Part shown: positions 1-8,375 of the stretch, in pieces | How the letters are laid out: each line of letters opens with the position of its first letter | Position numbering within the stretch: position 1 is the first letter of the stretch | DNA from: Streptococcus mitis B6 | GTDB lineage: Bacteria; Bacillota; Bacilli; Lactobacillales; Streptococcaceae | Length of the DNA: 64,000 nucleotides | NCBI RefSeq assembly: GCF_000027165.1 | Contig: NC_013853.1 | Coordinates: forward strand, 682,001 to 746,000 | Reading direction: 5' to 3' | Program-made: the position numbers and the translations under genes | The notes under the pieces: generated by a model | What the model was told of the DNA's origin: nothing | The model's database searches: none | What the model saw: only the letters and a program-made list of their open reading frames with translations

Positions 1-525
1 ACGGCTCGGATGTACCCTCATCAGTTTAAGGGAGAGGGGCAGTTTGTCGCTCATTTACAATTTAAAGGTGAAAATCCAGCCCCAAAATGTAAGGCAAGCA
101 AGAGCAATCTCAGCCGAGAACAAGTTACTTTGTGGCAGGAATTTGCCCAAAAACACTTGAAGGTCAATCTAAGGGGAATCTTGCAGACTTTTGGTGACCA
201 ACTTTATCTCTTGCCCGAACTCTTGCCAGATTTAGGAAAACTCAAGATTGCTCGCAATGGACTGCATTTGGGTACTTTTAAGAAGAAACGTTTTGAACCC
301 AGTTTTGCTCTTGGTCTAGCCTTGAAACCGAGTCAGGTCAAGCAATCGGTTGAAATTGACCAAGAAGGATTTGTGAAGTATGTAGCTGGAGAAACCGTTC
401 AGCTGGCGGAAAGTCTGCCAAATGGTTGGTACCAAGTTTTGGTTCAAGGCAACGGTTTGGGCTTTGCTAAAGTGACTGGAAATGTTTTGAAAAATTATTT
501 TCCAAAAGGCCTCAGATTCAAGTGA
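1..525 (+). CDS. rsmF: rRNA cytosine-C5 methyltransferase, C-terminal part (RsmF/NOL1-NOP2-Sun family)
   Basis: The reading frame is open from the first base, so the 5' part of the gene lies outside the window. The visible 174 residues begin with TARMYPHQFKGEGQF, which matches the end of the NOL1/NOP2/Sun methyltransferase fold (the ARM-P-H...GEG-F segment). A C-terminal RNA-binding region of the type found in Gram-positive RsmF homologues follows. Family members methylate cytosine in 16S rRNA using S-adenosylmethionine. The catalytic cysteines would be upstream and cannot be checked. Position just before the pst operon agrees with the pneumococcal order. The exact target base is inferred from the family name only. 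Confidence 0.75.
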   Translation, partial: TARMYPHQFKGEGQFVAHLQFKGENPAPKCKASKSNLSREQVTLWQEFAQKHLKVNLRGILQTFGDQLYLLPELLPDLGKLKIARNGLHLGTFKKKRFEPSFALGLALKPSQVKQSVEIDQEGFVKYVAGETVQLAESLPNGWYQVLVQGNGLGFAKVTGNVLKNYFPKGLRFK

Positions 526-531
526 AAATGC

Positions 532-560
532 TAGTCAAAGTAGCTTGTCTATGTTATAGT
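532..560 (+). promoter_or_regulatory. Candidate sigma-A promoter upstream of the pst operon
   Basis: TAGTCA (532-537), 17-bp spacer, TATAGT (555-560), with a TG one base before the -10. It would give a leader of about 330 nt to pstS that includes the BOX element. No better promoter was found closer to pstS, although the AT-rich stretch 830-890 could hide one. The rest of 526-896 holds only this site, the BOX repeat and the pstS ribosome-binding site. Confidence 0.4.
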
Positions 561-650
561 GGAAGTATGGATTTTTTTCAAATTGTCTTTCATTTTAAGT
601 CAAAATTGGTGGAGATGGGAACTAAGCAAATTTCTAGTTAAACCAAGCTA

Positions 651-801
651 ATACTCTTCGAAAATCTCTTCAAACCGCGTCAACGTCGCCTTGCCGTATA
701 TATGTGACTGACTTTGTCAGTCTTATCTACAACCTCAAAGCGGTGCTTTGAGCAACCTGCGGCTAGTTTCCTAGTTTGCTCTTTGATTTTCATTGAGTAT
801 A
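651..801 (+). repeat. BOX element (full boxA-boxB-boxC type)
   Basis: Starts ATACTCTTCGAAAATC and ends with the TTTTCATTGAGTATA boundary. It contains a GACTTTGTCAGTC-like internal palindrome and the CCTCAAAGCGGTGCTTTGAG stem, in the boxA to boxC direction on the plus strand. About 150 bp, the usual composite size. It lies in the putative pst leader, so its RNA could fold in that transcript. Confidence 0.85.
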
Positions 802-896
802 AGAACTTTAGTTGGCTCCTAATTTTCAAAAGAAAAACATAAATAAATAGTTGAAAAAATTCACAGCATTCACCATTATTTTCAAGGAGAAAAACA

Positions 897-1775
897 GTGA
901 AAAAAAGGAAAAAACTCGCTCTATCCCTTGCAGCTCTTTTGCTGGCAGGTTCTTTGGCGGGATGTGCTAGCTGGATTGACCGTGGAGAATCCATGACAGC
1001 TGTTGGCTCAACGGCTCTTCAGCCCTTGGTCGAAGCAGCAGCAGATGAATTTGGCTCTATGCACGTTGGAAAAACAGTTAATGTCCAAGGTGGTGGATCT
1101 GGTACAGGTCTGTCTCAGGTTCAGTCTGGAGCCGTTGATGTAGGAAATTCAGATGTATTTGCCGAGGAAAAAGACGGTATCAACGCATCCGCTCTAGTGG
1201 ACCATAAGGTAGCCGTAGCGGGCTTGGCAGTGATTGTGAACAAGGAAGTTGATGTTGAAAATCTGACAACTGAACAACTCCGTAGTATCTTCACAGGTCA
1301 AGTGACCAACTGGAAAGAAGTCGGTGGGAAGGATTTAGCCATCTCTATTATCAACCGTGCAGCAAGTTCTGGTTCGCGTGCAACCTTTGATAGTGTTATC
1401 ATGGATGGTCAATCTGCCGTGCAGAGTCAAGAACAGGATTCAAATGGAATGGTCAAAAACATTGTTTCCCAGACACCAGGAGCCATTTCTTACCTAGCCT
1501 TTGCCTATGTGGATGACTCAGTTAAGCGCATGAAGTTGAATGGCTATGAGCCGATTGCAGAAAATGTTACGACCAATAACTGGCCTTTGTGGTCTTATGA
1601 ACACATGTACACCCTAGGCCAACCAAATGAATTGGTGGCAGAATTCCTCAACTTTGTCCTCTCAGATGAAGCGCAAAGTGGAATCGTTAAGGGAATGGGC
1701 TATATTTCTATCAAGGAAATGAAGGTTGAAAAAGATGCTGTTGGAACGGTGACAGCACTAGAAGGGAGTCACTAA
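897..1775 (+). CDS. pstS: Phosphate-binding lipoprotein of the Pst ABC transporter
   Basis: 292 residues, GTG start with an AAGGAG ribosome-binding site nine bases upstream. The N-terminus has a lipoprotein signal peptide ending in the lipobox LAGC, so Cys23 is the lipidated residue. Phosphate-contact motifs of the PstS family are visible: GSTALQPL near residue 37, GGGSGTGL near residue 65 and the SSGSRATF loop near residue 159. It captures inorganic phosphate at the outer membrane face and hands it to PstCA. Its stop codon overlaps the pstC start by one base (TAATG), so translation is probably coupled. It is first in the pstSCAB-B-phoU operon. Confidence 0.95.
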   Translation: MKKRKKLALSLAALLLAGSLAGCASWIDRGESMTAVGSTALQPLVEAAADEFGSMHVGKTVNVQGGGSGTGLSQVQSGAVDVGNSDVFAEEKDGINASALVDHKVAVAGLAVIVNKEVDVENLTTEQLRSIFTGQVTNWKEVGGKDLAISIINRAASSGSRATFDSVIMDGQSAVQSQEQDSNGMVKNIVSQTPGAISYLAFAYVDDSVKRMKLNGYEPIAENVTTNNWPLWSYEHMYTLGQPNELVAEFLNFVLSDEAQSGIVKGMGYISIKEMKVEKDAVGTVTALEGSH

Positions 1776-2692
1776 TGAATCAAGAAGAATTAGCTAAAAA
1801 ATTACTTTCTCCCTCAAAGAACTCTCGTTTAGAGAAACTTGGAAAAGGCTTGACCTTTGCCTGTCTGTCTTTGATTGTCATCATTGTGGCTATGATTTTG
1901 ATTTTCGTAGCTCAAAAAGGTTTGTCGACCTTCTTTGTAAATGGGGTCAATATCTTTGATTTCCTTTTTGGTCAAACTTGGAATCCTTCAGGTAAACAAT
2001 TTGGTGCCCTTCCTATGATTTTGGGTTCCTTTATTGTCACAATCCTATCAGCCCTTATCGCAACTCCTTTTGCCATCGGAGCAGCTGTCTTTATGACCGA
2101 GGTCTCACCAAAAGGTGCTAGAATCTTGCAACCAGCAATTGAATTGCTAGTCGGGATTCCTTCAGTCGTGTATGGATTTATCGGTTTGCAGGTCGTAGTT
2201 CCCTTTGTTCGCAGTGTCTTTGGCGGAACTGGTTTTGGGATTTTGTCAGGGATTTTCGTTCTTTTTGTCATGATTTTACCGACGGTAACCTTTATGACAA
2301 CGGATAGCTTGCGTGCGGTGCCTCGTCACTACCGCGAAGCTAGTTTGGCTATGGGGGCTACTCGTTGGCAAACCATCTGGCGCGTGACTTTGAAGGCAGC
2401 GCGTTCAGGGATTTTCACAGCAGTGGTCTTTGGGATGGCGCGTGCCTTTGGTGAGGCCTTGGCCATTCAGATGGTCGTCGGAAACTCAGCCGTTGTCCCA
2501 ACTTCATTGACAACACCTGCTGCAACATTGACCTCTGTGTTGACCATGGGTATCGGAAATACCGTTATGGGAACCGTTGATAATAACGTACTTTGGTCAC
2601 TGGCCTTAGTCTTGCTCTTGATGAGTTTGGCATTTAACAGTGTGATTAAATTGATTACGAAAGAAAGAGGAAAGAAAAACTATGCACGCTAA
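1775..2692 (+). CDS. pstC: Phosphate ABC transporter permease PstC
   Basis: 305 residues with about six hydrophobic segments, beginning near residue 25. The EAA-type loop that docks the ATPase is visible around residues 190-225 (YREASLAMGATRWQT), typical of binding-protein-dependent permeases. It forms the membrane channel with PstA. The start codon shares one base with the pstS stop, and the gene overlaps pstA by 11 bp, a tightly coupled arrangement. No irregularities were seen. Confidence 0.93.
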   Translation: MNQEELAKKLLSPSKNSRLEKLGKGLTFACLSLIVIIVAMILIFVAQKGLSTFFVNGVNIFDFLFGQTWNPSGKQFGALPMILGSFIVTILSALIATPFAIGAAVFMTEVSPKGARILQPAIELLVGIPSVVYGFIGLQVVVPFVRSVFGGTGFGILSGIFVLFVMILPTVTFMTTDSLRAVPRHYREASLAMGATRWQTIWRVTLKAARSGIFTAVVFGMARAFGEALAIQMVVGNSAVVPTSLTTPAATLTSVLTMGIGNTVMGTVDNNVLWSLALVLLLMSLAFNSVIKLITKERGKKNYAR

Positions 2693-3566
2693 GAAATTAG
2701 ATAAAATTGCAACAGCTGTCCTCTACTCAATTGCAGGAATCATCGTTGCCATCTTGGCATCCTTGATTCTTTATATCTTGGTTCGTGGTTTGCCCCACAT
2801 CTCTTGGTCTTTCTTGACTGGCAAATCATCTTCTTACCAAGCAGGTGGAGGGATTGGAATTCAGCTCTATAATTCCTTCTTCCTTCTGGTCATTACCTTG
2901 ATTATTTCTGTGCCCTTGTCTATGGGGGCTGGGATTTTCCTAGCTGAATATGCCAAAAAAGGTCCTGTAACCAACTTTGTCAGAACCTGTATTGAAATCT
3001 TGTCTTCACTGCCATCAGTGGTTGTGGGTCTCTTTGGTTACTTGATCTTTGTAGTTCAGTTTGAGTATGGATTTTCAATTATTTCAGGGGCCTTGGCCTT
3101 GACAGTCTTTAACTTGCCTCAGATGACTCGTAATGTTGAGGACAGTTTGAAACACGTTCACCATACGCAACGTGAGGCTGGTCTGGCCCTTGGAATTTCT
3201 CGTTGGGAGACAGTGGTCCATGTGGTCATTCCAGAAGCCCTACCAGGTATTGTGACGGGGGTTGTCTTGGCCTCTGGTCGTATCTTTGGTGAGGCTGCGG
3301 CTCTTATCTATACAGCAGGACAATCCGCTCCAGCCCTTGACTGGTCTAACTGGAATATTCTCAGTGTGACCAGCCCAATCTCTATCTTCCGTCAAGCAGA
3401 AACCTTAGCTGTCCATATTTGGAAAGTCAATAGTGAAGGTACTATTCCAGATGGAACCATTGTATCAGCAGGTTCTGCAGCCGTCCTCCTCATCTTTATC
3501 CTCATCTTTAACTTTGGAGCTCGCAAACTCGGAAGCTACCTACATAAGAAATTAACCGCTGCCTAA
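2682..3566 (+). CDS. pstA: Phosphate ABC transporter permease PstA
   Basis: 294 residues, multi-spanning membrane protein. An EAA-like loop (REAGLALGISRWET) near residues 160-175 is the ATPase contact. It starts inside the last codons of pstC behind an AAAGAGG ribosome-binding site. It partners PstC in phosphate import. Ten bases separate its stop from the first pstB start. Confidence 0.93.
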   Translation: MHAKKLDKIATAVLYSIAGIIVAILASLILYILVRGLPHISWSFLTGKSSSYQAGGGIGIQLYNSFFLLVITLIISVPLSMGAGIFLAEYAKKGPVTNFVRTCIEILSSLPSVVVGLFGYLIFVVQFEYGFSIISGALALTVFNLPQMTRNVEDSLKHVHHTQREAGLALGISRWETVVHVVIPEALPGIVTGVVLASGRIFGEAAALIYTAGQSAPALDWSNWNILSVTSPISIFRQAETLAVHIWKVNSEGTIPDGTIVSAGSAAVLLIFILIFNFGARKLGSYLHKKLTAA

Positions 3567-3576
3567 AGGAGAAGCC

Positions 3577-4380
3577 ATGTCAAAATATAATTGGGATGAA
3601 AAGCATATCATCACCTTTCCTGAAGAGAAAGTGGCCCTCTCTACCAAGGATTTACATGTTTACTACGGTAAAAAAGAATCCATCAAGGGCATCGATATGC
3701 AATTTGAAAAAAATAAAATTACAGCCTTAATTGGACCTTCTGGTTCAGGGAAATCAACCTACCTCCGCAGTCTCAATCGCATGAATGATACCATTGATAT
3801 TGCCAAGGTCACAGGTCAAATTCTCTATCAAGGGATTGATGTTAACCGTCCAGAAATCAATGTTTATGAGATGCGTAAACACATCGGGATGGTCTTCCAA
3901 CGACCAAATCCCTTCGCCAAGTCTATCTACCGCAATATCACTTTTGCTCATGAACGTGCAGGAGTTAAGGACAAGCAAGTCTTGGAAGAAATTGTAGAAA
4001 CCTCTCTTCGTCAAGCTGCCCTTTGGGACCAGGTCAAAGATGATTTGCACAAGTCAGCCTTGACCCTATCAGGTGGCCAGCAGCAACGTCTCTGTATCGC
4101 TCGTGCTATCTCTGTTAAACCAGATATTCTCTTGATGGATGAGCCGGCGTCAGCCTTGGATCCCATTGCGACAGCCCAGCTGGAAGAAACCATGTTGGAA
4201 TTAAAGAAGGACTTTACCATCATCATCGTGACCCACAGTATGCAACAGGCTGCGCGTGCTAGTGACTACACAGGATTTTTCTACTTGGGTGACTTGATCG
4301 AGTACGATAAGACCTCTAATATTTTCCAAAATGCCAAACTACAGTCAACCAATGACTATGTAACAGGACACTTTGGATAG
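3577..4380 (+). CDS. pstB: Phosphate ABC transporter ATPase, first paralogue
   Basis: 267 residues, cytoplasmic ATPase energising phosphate uptake. Walker [10 protein letters not shown] at 53-61, Q-loop near 108, signature LSGGQQQR at 164-171, Walker B ILLMDEP at 184-190 and the switch histidine His220 in VTHSMQQ are all intact. The N-terminus is about 15 residues longer than in the second paralogue. An AAAGGAGAAGCC ribosome-binding region precedes the ATG. Two consecutive pstB genes are normal for pneumococcus; which one pairs with PstCA under which condition cannot be read from sequence. Confidence 0.95.
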   Translation: MSKYNWDEKHIITFPEEKVALSTKDLHVYYGKKESIKGIDMQFEKNKITALIGPSGSGKSTYLRSLNRMNDTIDIAKVTGQILYQGIDVNRPEINVYEMRKHIGMVFQRPNPFAKSIYRNITFAHERAGVKDKQVLEEIVETSLRQAALWDQVKDDLHKSALTLSGGQQQRLCIARAISVKPDILLMDEPASALDPIATAQLEETMLELKKDFTIIIVTHSMQQAARASDYTGFFYLGDLIEYDKTSNIFQNAKLQSTNDYVTGHFG

Positions 4381-4392
4381 AAAGGAAACAGT

Positions 4393-5151
4393 ATGAAAGA
4401 AGCGATTTTACAGGTATCAGACCTGTCCGTTTACTACAATCAGAAAAAGGCCTTGAATAGTGTTTCCCTATCTTTCCAACCTAAGGAAATTACAGCTTTG
4501 ATCGGTCCATCTGGATCAGGAAAGTCAACCCTTCTCAAGGCTATCAACCGCATGGGAGACCTCAATCCAGAGGTGACCACAACTGGTTCGGTGGTTTACA
4601 ACGGCCACAACATCTACAGTCCACGTACTGATACAGTTGAATTGCGGAAGGAAATCGGTATGGTTTTCCAACAACCAAATCCCTTCCCTATGTCTATCTA
4701 CGAAAATGTTGTTTATGGGCTTCGTATCAATGGAGTTAAGGACAAGCAAGTTCTGGATGAAGCGGTAGAAAAAGCCTTGCAACGAGCTTCTATCTGGGAT
4801 GAGGTCAAGGATCGCCTGCATGATTCAGCTATCGGGCTTTCAGGTGGACAACAGCAACGTGTCTGTGTTGCCCGTGTCTTGGCAACCAGTCCTAAAATCA
4901 TTCTCCTGGATGAACCGACTTCAGCTCTGGACCCTATCTCGGCTGGTAAGATTGAGGAAACCTTGTATGGTCTAAAAGATAAATACACCATGCTCTTGGT
5001 TACGCGTTCCATGCAACAAGCCTCTCGTATCTCTAACAAGACAGGATTTTTCCTAGATGGAGATTTGATTGAGTTTAACGATACCAAGAAGATGTTCCTA
5101 AACCCACAACACAAGGAAACAGAAGATTATATTTCAGGAAAATTTGGATAA
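4393..5151 (+). CDS. pstB: Phosphate ABC transporter ATPase, second paralogue with Arg in the H-loop
   Basis: 252 residues. Walker [10 protein letters not shown] at 38-46, signature LSGGQQQR at 149-156 and Walker B IILLDEP are canonical. The switch-loop histidine is replaced: the motif reads LLVTRSMQQ with Arg205 (codon CGT, 5005-5007), where the upstream paralogue has VTHSMQQ. The H-loop histidine normally contacts the gamma-phosphate, so this copy may hydrolyse ATP poorly or act as a partner in a mixed dimer. That is inference. It is separated by 12 bp from the first pstB and by 8 bp from phoU. Confidence 0.93.
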   Translation: MKEAILQVSDLSVYYNQKKALNSVSLSFQPKEITALIGPSGSGKSTLLKAINRMGDLNPEVTTTGSVVYNGHNIYSPRTDTVELRKEIGMVFQQPNPFPMSIYENVVYGLRINGVKDKQVLDEAVEKALQRASIWDEVKDRLHDSAIGLSGGQQQRVCVARVLATSPKIILLDEPTSALDPISAGKIEETLYGLKDKYTMLLVTRSMQQASRISNKTGFFLDGDLIEFNDTKKMFLNPQHKETEDYISGKFG

Positions 5152-5159
5152 GGAGATAA

Positions 5160-5816
5160 ATGATGTTACGTTCTCAATTTGAGGAAGATTTAGAGAAATT
5201 GCACAACCAGTTCTATGCTATGGGACAAGAAGTGCTATCCCAAATCAATCGGACAGTGCTTGCCTTTGTTACGCATGACCGTGATTTAGCTAAGGAAGTC
5301 ATCGAAGACGATGCAGAAGTAAATGAATACGAAGTGAAATTGGAGAAGAAATCATTTGAAATGATTGCCCTTCAACAACCAGTTTCTCAAGACTTGCGTA
5401 CTGTTCTAACAGTCTTAAAAGCCGTATCTGACTTGGAGCGTATGGGGGATCATGCTGTTTCCATTGCAAAAGCAGCCATTCGTATGAAGGGGGAGCAACG
5501 TATTCCAGCTGTTGAAGAAGAAATCAAGAGAATGGGTCGCGATGTCAAGAATTTCGTTGAAGCAGCCCTTGAACTCTATCTGAATGGTTCAGTAGATCAG
5601 GCCTATGAAGTAGCAGCTATGGATGAAAAAATCAACCATTACTTTGATAGCATTCGTGACTTGGCTACAGAAGAAATCAAGAAAAATCCTGATTCCATTG
5701 TTACAGGTCGTGATTATTTCCAAGTCATTGCTTTCTTGGAACGTATTGGGGATTATGCTAAGAATATCTGTGAATGGGTTGTTTACTTTGAAACAGGTAA
5801 GATTGTCGAACTATAA
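5160..5816 (+). CDS. phoU: PhoU, regulator of phosphate transport
   Basis: 218 residues, all-helical, with two PhoU repeats. Each carries a metal-binding E/DxxxD-type segment (DLERMGDHAVSIAK near residue 92 and FLERIGDYAKNICEW near 192). PhoU family proteins dampen Pst activity and connect it to phosphate signalling. It is the last gene of the pst operon, followed by an intrinsic terminator. Two consecutive ATG codons (5160, 5163) are possible starts; the first is used here. Confidence 0.94.
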   Translation: MMLRSQFEEDLEKLHNQFYAMGQEVLSQINRTVLAFVTHDRDLAKEVIEDDAEVNEYEVKLEKKSFEMIALQQPVSQDLRTVLTVLKAVSDLERMGDHAVSIAKAAIRMKGEQRIPAVEEEIKRMGRDVKNFVEAALELYLNGSVDQAYEVAAMDEKINHYFDSIRDLATEEIKKNPDSIVTGRDYFQVIAFLERIGDYAKNICEWVVYFETGKIVEL

Positions 5817-5834
5817 AATAGTTTCATTCTGTAT

Positions 5835-5871
5835 AAAAAGGAGCTTGAAATCAATTGATAGCTCCTTTTAT
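5835..5871 (+). terminator. Intrinsic terminator of the pst operon
   Basis: AAAAGGAGCT and AGCTCCTTTT form a 10-bp stem around a 14-base loop and end in TTTTATT. Confidence 0.8.
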
Positions 5872-5913
5872 TGAATGAAAAAAATATTTTTAAGATAAAA
5901 ATTCAAAAAACAC

Positions 5914-5942
5914 TTGACAAGTAAGGTGGATAGCGTTATAAT
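5914..5942 (+). promoter_or_regulatory. Consensus sigma-A promoter for the amino-acid-binding lipoprotein gene
   Basis: TTGACA (5914-5919), exactly 17 bp, TATAAT (5937-5942). Both hexamers are perfect, about 30 bp before the start codon. Confidence 0.9.
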
Positions 5943-5973
5943 TATACAAAATTAACAGAGAGGTTGTTTATTT

Positions 5974-6789
5974 ATGAAATCAAAAAAATGGATATTTGTT
6001 TTATGTAGCTTTCTTGCAACTTTCTTCTTAGTGGCTTGCCAGTCGGGTTCGAATGGTTCTCAGTCAGCTGTTGAAGCCATTAAGCAAAAGGGGAAATTAG
6101 TTGTGGCTACTAGTCCTGACTATGCACCTTTTGAATTCCAATCCTTAGTTGACGGAAAAAACCAGGTAGTCGGTGCGGATATTGATATGGCTCAGGCTAT
6201 CGCTGATGAACTTGGGGTGAAATTGGAAATCTCAAGCATGAGTTTTGACAATGTCTTGACCAGTCTTCAAACTGGTAAGGCTGACCTAGCGGTTGCGGGA
6301 ATTAGCGCTACTGACGAGAGAAAAGAAGTCTTTGATTTTTCAATCCCTTATTATGAAAACAAGATTAGTTTCTTGGTTCGTAAGGCTGATGTAGAAAAAT
6401 ACAAGGATTTAACTAGCCTTGAAAGTGCTAATATTGCAGCCCAAAAAGGGACTGTTCCAGAATCAATGGTCAAGGAACAATTGCCAAAAGCTCAGTTGAC
6501 TTCCCTAACCAATATGGGTGAAGCTGTTAATGAATTACAGGCTGGAAAAGTAGATGCTGTTCATATGGATGAGCCTGTTGCTCTTAGCTATGCTGCTAAA
6601 AATGCAGATCTAGCTGTCGCAACTGTCAGCTTGAAGATGAAGGATGGCGAAGCCAATGCCGTTGCCCTTAGAAAAAATAGTGCTGATTTGAAAGAAGTGG
6701 TGGACAAGGTTATCCAAAAACTCAAGGATGACGGTACCTACCAAAAATATCTTGAAAAGGCAGCAACCTTAACAGAAGTTGAAGAATAA
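5974..6789 (+). CDS. Amino-acid ABC transporter substrate-binding lipoprotein (orphan)
   Basis: 271 residues with a lipoprotein signal peptide; the lipobox LVAC makes Cys22 the lipidated residue. The mature part is a family 3 solute-binding protein: KLVVATSPDYAPFEF near residue 41, VVGADIDMAQAIADELG near 68 and SYSIPYY-like DFSIPYYEN near 128 fit polar amino-acid binders. There is no permease or ATPase gene next to it, so it must use a transporter encoded elsewhere. It has its own consensus promoter and is monocistronic, followed by a BOX element. The ligand cannot be assigned from sequence. Confidence 0.88.
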   Translation: MKSKKWIFVLCSFLATFFLVACQSGSNGSQSAVEAIKQKGKLVVATSPDYAPFEFQSLVDGKNQVVGADIDMAQAIADELGVKLEISSMSFDNVLTSLQTGKADLAVAGISATDERKEVFDFSIPYYENKISFLVRKADVEKYKDLTSLESANIAAQKGTVPESMVKEQLPKAQLTSLTNMGEAVNELQAGKVDAVHMDEPVALSYAAKNADLAVATVSLKMKDGEANAVALRKNSADLKEVVDKVIQKLKDDGTYQKYLEKAATLTEVEE

Positions 6790-6941
6790 TACTCAATGAA
6801 AATCAAAGAGCAAACTAGGAAGCTAGCCGCAAGCTGCTCAAAGCACTGCTTTGAGGTTGTAGATAAGACTGACGAAGTCAGTTACATATATCTACGGTAA
6901 GGCGACGCTGACGTGGTTTGAAGAGATTTTCGAAGAGTATA
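6789..6941 (-). repeat. BOX element (full type, minus orientation)
   Basis: Begins ATACTCAATGAAAATC directly at the stop of the lipoprotein gene and ends GATTTTCGAAGAGTATA. It contains CTACGGTAAGGCGACGCTGA, close to the well-known BOX-A primer site. The boxA end is to the right. It sits between two convergent genes. Confidence 0.85.
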
Positions 6942-6944
6942 AGA

Positions 6945-6980
6945 AAAAAGCAGAGTTGGAAGTCAATCCAATTCTGCTTT
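6945..6980 (-). terminator. Terminator overlapping the end of the MocR-type gene
   Basis: Read on the minus strand, AGCAGAATTGGA and TCCAACTCTGCT pair around a short loop and are followed by TTTTTTC. The left arm is the last codons of the gene itself. On the plus strand the same stem has a weaker T-run. Confidence 0.75.
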
Positions 6981-8234
6981 TAAATAGTTTAAAACCTTTT
7001 CCAGATTGTCTAAGGACACCTTGGCAAATTGATAAGGACAGGCACACAAGTAAGCCTCTTCAAAGAAATCCAAGCCCAGTTGGCTGTGTTTGAGACTGGC
7101 AATTTTAGGGTATCGTCTGAGATCAAGCAATATACCATCGTGTAGGGGAAAATGAGGAAGGGGACAAGGAGTGTTAGCTAGTCTTTCCTCGATTTGTTTT
7201 TGGTAAGCTTCCTGATTGGATAAGCGAGCAAGCCGATTTTTCTCAAATAATTGACTGTCAATATAGAGTGACAGGGCCTTTTGCATGATGAGGTTGCTGT
7301 CGTAGTCTAGGATATTTTTGTAGGCCACAAAGGCTTCTTTGATAGCATTTGGAAGGATGAGTGCTGTTATTCGCAGGGCTGGAAAGAGGCTGGTTGAGAA
7401 GGACTTGATGTAAATGACCCGTTCCTCTGTATCCAGATAGTGGAAGGTCTGGCCCCTCTTGGAGTCCAAATCACCCAGATAGTCGTCCTCTACGATATAG
7501 ACACCATACTTGGCAGCTAAGTCAAGAATAGTCTGTTTGTCCTGCTCAGAATAGGAATGGCCAAGGGGATAGTGAAATCGAGGAATGGTATAGAAAAACT
7601 TAATTTTTCCTGTTTTGAAGTGGCCTTCCAGTTCCTCCAAGTCAATCCCATCAATGCCTCGTTCAATCGTTTGATAGTCCAGACCTTGAGCAATCAAGAG
7701 ACGATTCATCCGATGGTAGGTCGGTTGTTCCACCAAGATTTCCTTAGCTTGGCTAGGAAAGGAAATTTGAGAGAGGATAAAAAGGGCTTGTTGGGTTCCA
7801 GAAGTCAGTACCAGTTGGTCAGTCTTGCAGTAGAGAGCTTGGTCAAAGAGCAGTTTATGAATGGATTGTCTTAGGTCTTCTAATCCTTCTTGGTTATCAT
7901 AGTAGTTGAAGAGGTAGTTTTCCCGGCCAATCAAGGTTTCATTGATACAGAGTCGGAAATCGTCATAGGCACTGGCGTGTTCATCGGTAACCTCGATTTC
8001 TAGGTCCTGGTGTTGCCCTTGTTCTAGGACATAGTAACCACTCTGGGGCTTGGCATAGAGGTATTGTTCGTGCCGTAATTCCAGAAGGGCTCTCTGAATG
8101 GTGTCCTTGCTACAGTGAAAGTCAAGGCTCAGTTGACGGATAGAAGGCAGGCGGCTACCCGTTGGAAAGCGTCCAGACTCGATACTATTTTTCAGATAAG
8201 CTACGACCTCTTGGTACTTACTTTGTTTTTTCAT
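6963..8234 (-). CDS. MocR/GntR-type transcriptional regulator with aminotransferase-like domain lacking the usual lysine
   Basis: 423 residues. A GntR winged helix fills about residues 1-70 (SRLPSIRQLSLDFHCSKDTI). A fold-type I aminotransferase-like domain follows. The pyridine-nitrogen aspartate region is present (VEDDYLGDLD). The segment that carries the PLP Schiff-base lysine in MocR proteins (usually FSK-LFP-LR) reads FSTSLFPALR, with Thr281 (codon at 7392-7394) in its place. It may therefore bind ligand or PLP only non-covalently; this is inference. It diverges from the acetolactate decarboxylase gene and could regulate it. The start is supported by a GGGAGG ribosome-binding site. Confidence 0.85.
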   Translation of the reverse strand: MKKQSKYQEVVAYLKNSIESGRFPTGSRLPSIRQLSLDFHCSKDTIQRALLELRHEQYLYAKPQSGYYVLEQGQHQDLEIEVTDEHASAYDDFRLCINETLIGRENYLFNYYDNQEGLEDLRQSIHKLLFDQALYCKTDQLVLTSGTQQALFILSQISFPSQAKEILVEQPTYHRMNRLLIAQGLDYQTIERGIDGIDLEELEGHFKTGKIKFFYTIPRFHYPLGHSYSEQDKQTILDLAAKYGVYIVEDDYLGDLDSKRGQTFHYLDTEERVIYIKSFSTSLFPALRITALILPNAIKEAFVAYKNILDYDSNLIMQKALSLYIDSQLFEKNRLARLSNQEAYQKQIEERLANTPCPLPHFPLHDGILLDLRRYPKIASLKHSQLGLDFFEEAYLCACPYQFAKVSLDNLEKVLNYLKAELD

Positions 8235-8259
8235 TCTAGACCTCCCTTGATTTTGTTAC

Positions 8260-8288
8260 ATTGTACCCTTTTTTTTCCTTCTTGGCAA
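8260..8288 (-). promoter_or_regulatory. Promoter of the MocR-type gene
   Basis: On the minus strand TTGCCA, 17 bp, TACAAT. It lies back to back with the decarboxylase promoter, about 20 bp apart, so an autoregulatory shared operator is plausible. Confidence 0.7.
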
Positions 8289-8308
8289 TGTCTAGAGTGT
8301 TTCTCTCG

Positions 8309-8337
8309 TTCACATCTAGGGGCAAATGTGGTATACT
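8309..8337 (+). promoter_or_regulatory. Promoter of the acetolactate decarboxylase gene
   Basis: TTCACA (8309-8314), 17 bp, TATACT (8332-8337), 38 bp upstream of the start codon. Confidence 0.7.
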
Positions 8338-8375
8338 TAGGAGTAACATTTATAGAATAACAGACAAGAAAGTGA

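Noticed and set aside
680..994. 104-codon minus-strand frame at the start of pstS
   Set aside because: It runs through the BOX repeat and the pstS start in antisense and has no ribosome-binding site; a frame of this kind appears wherever BOX elements lie.
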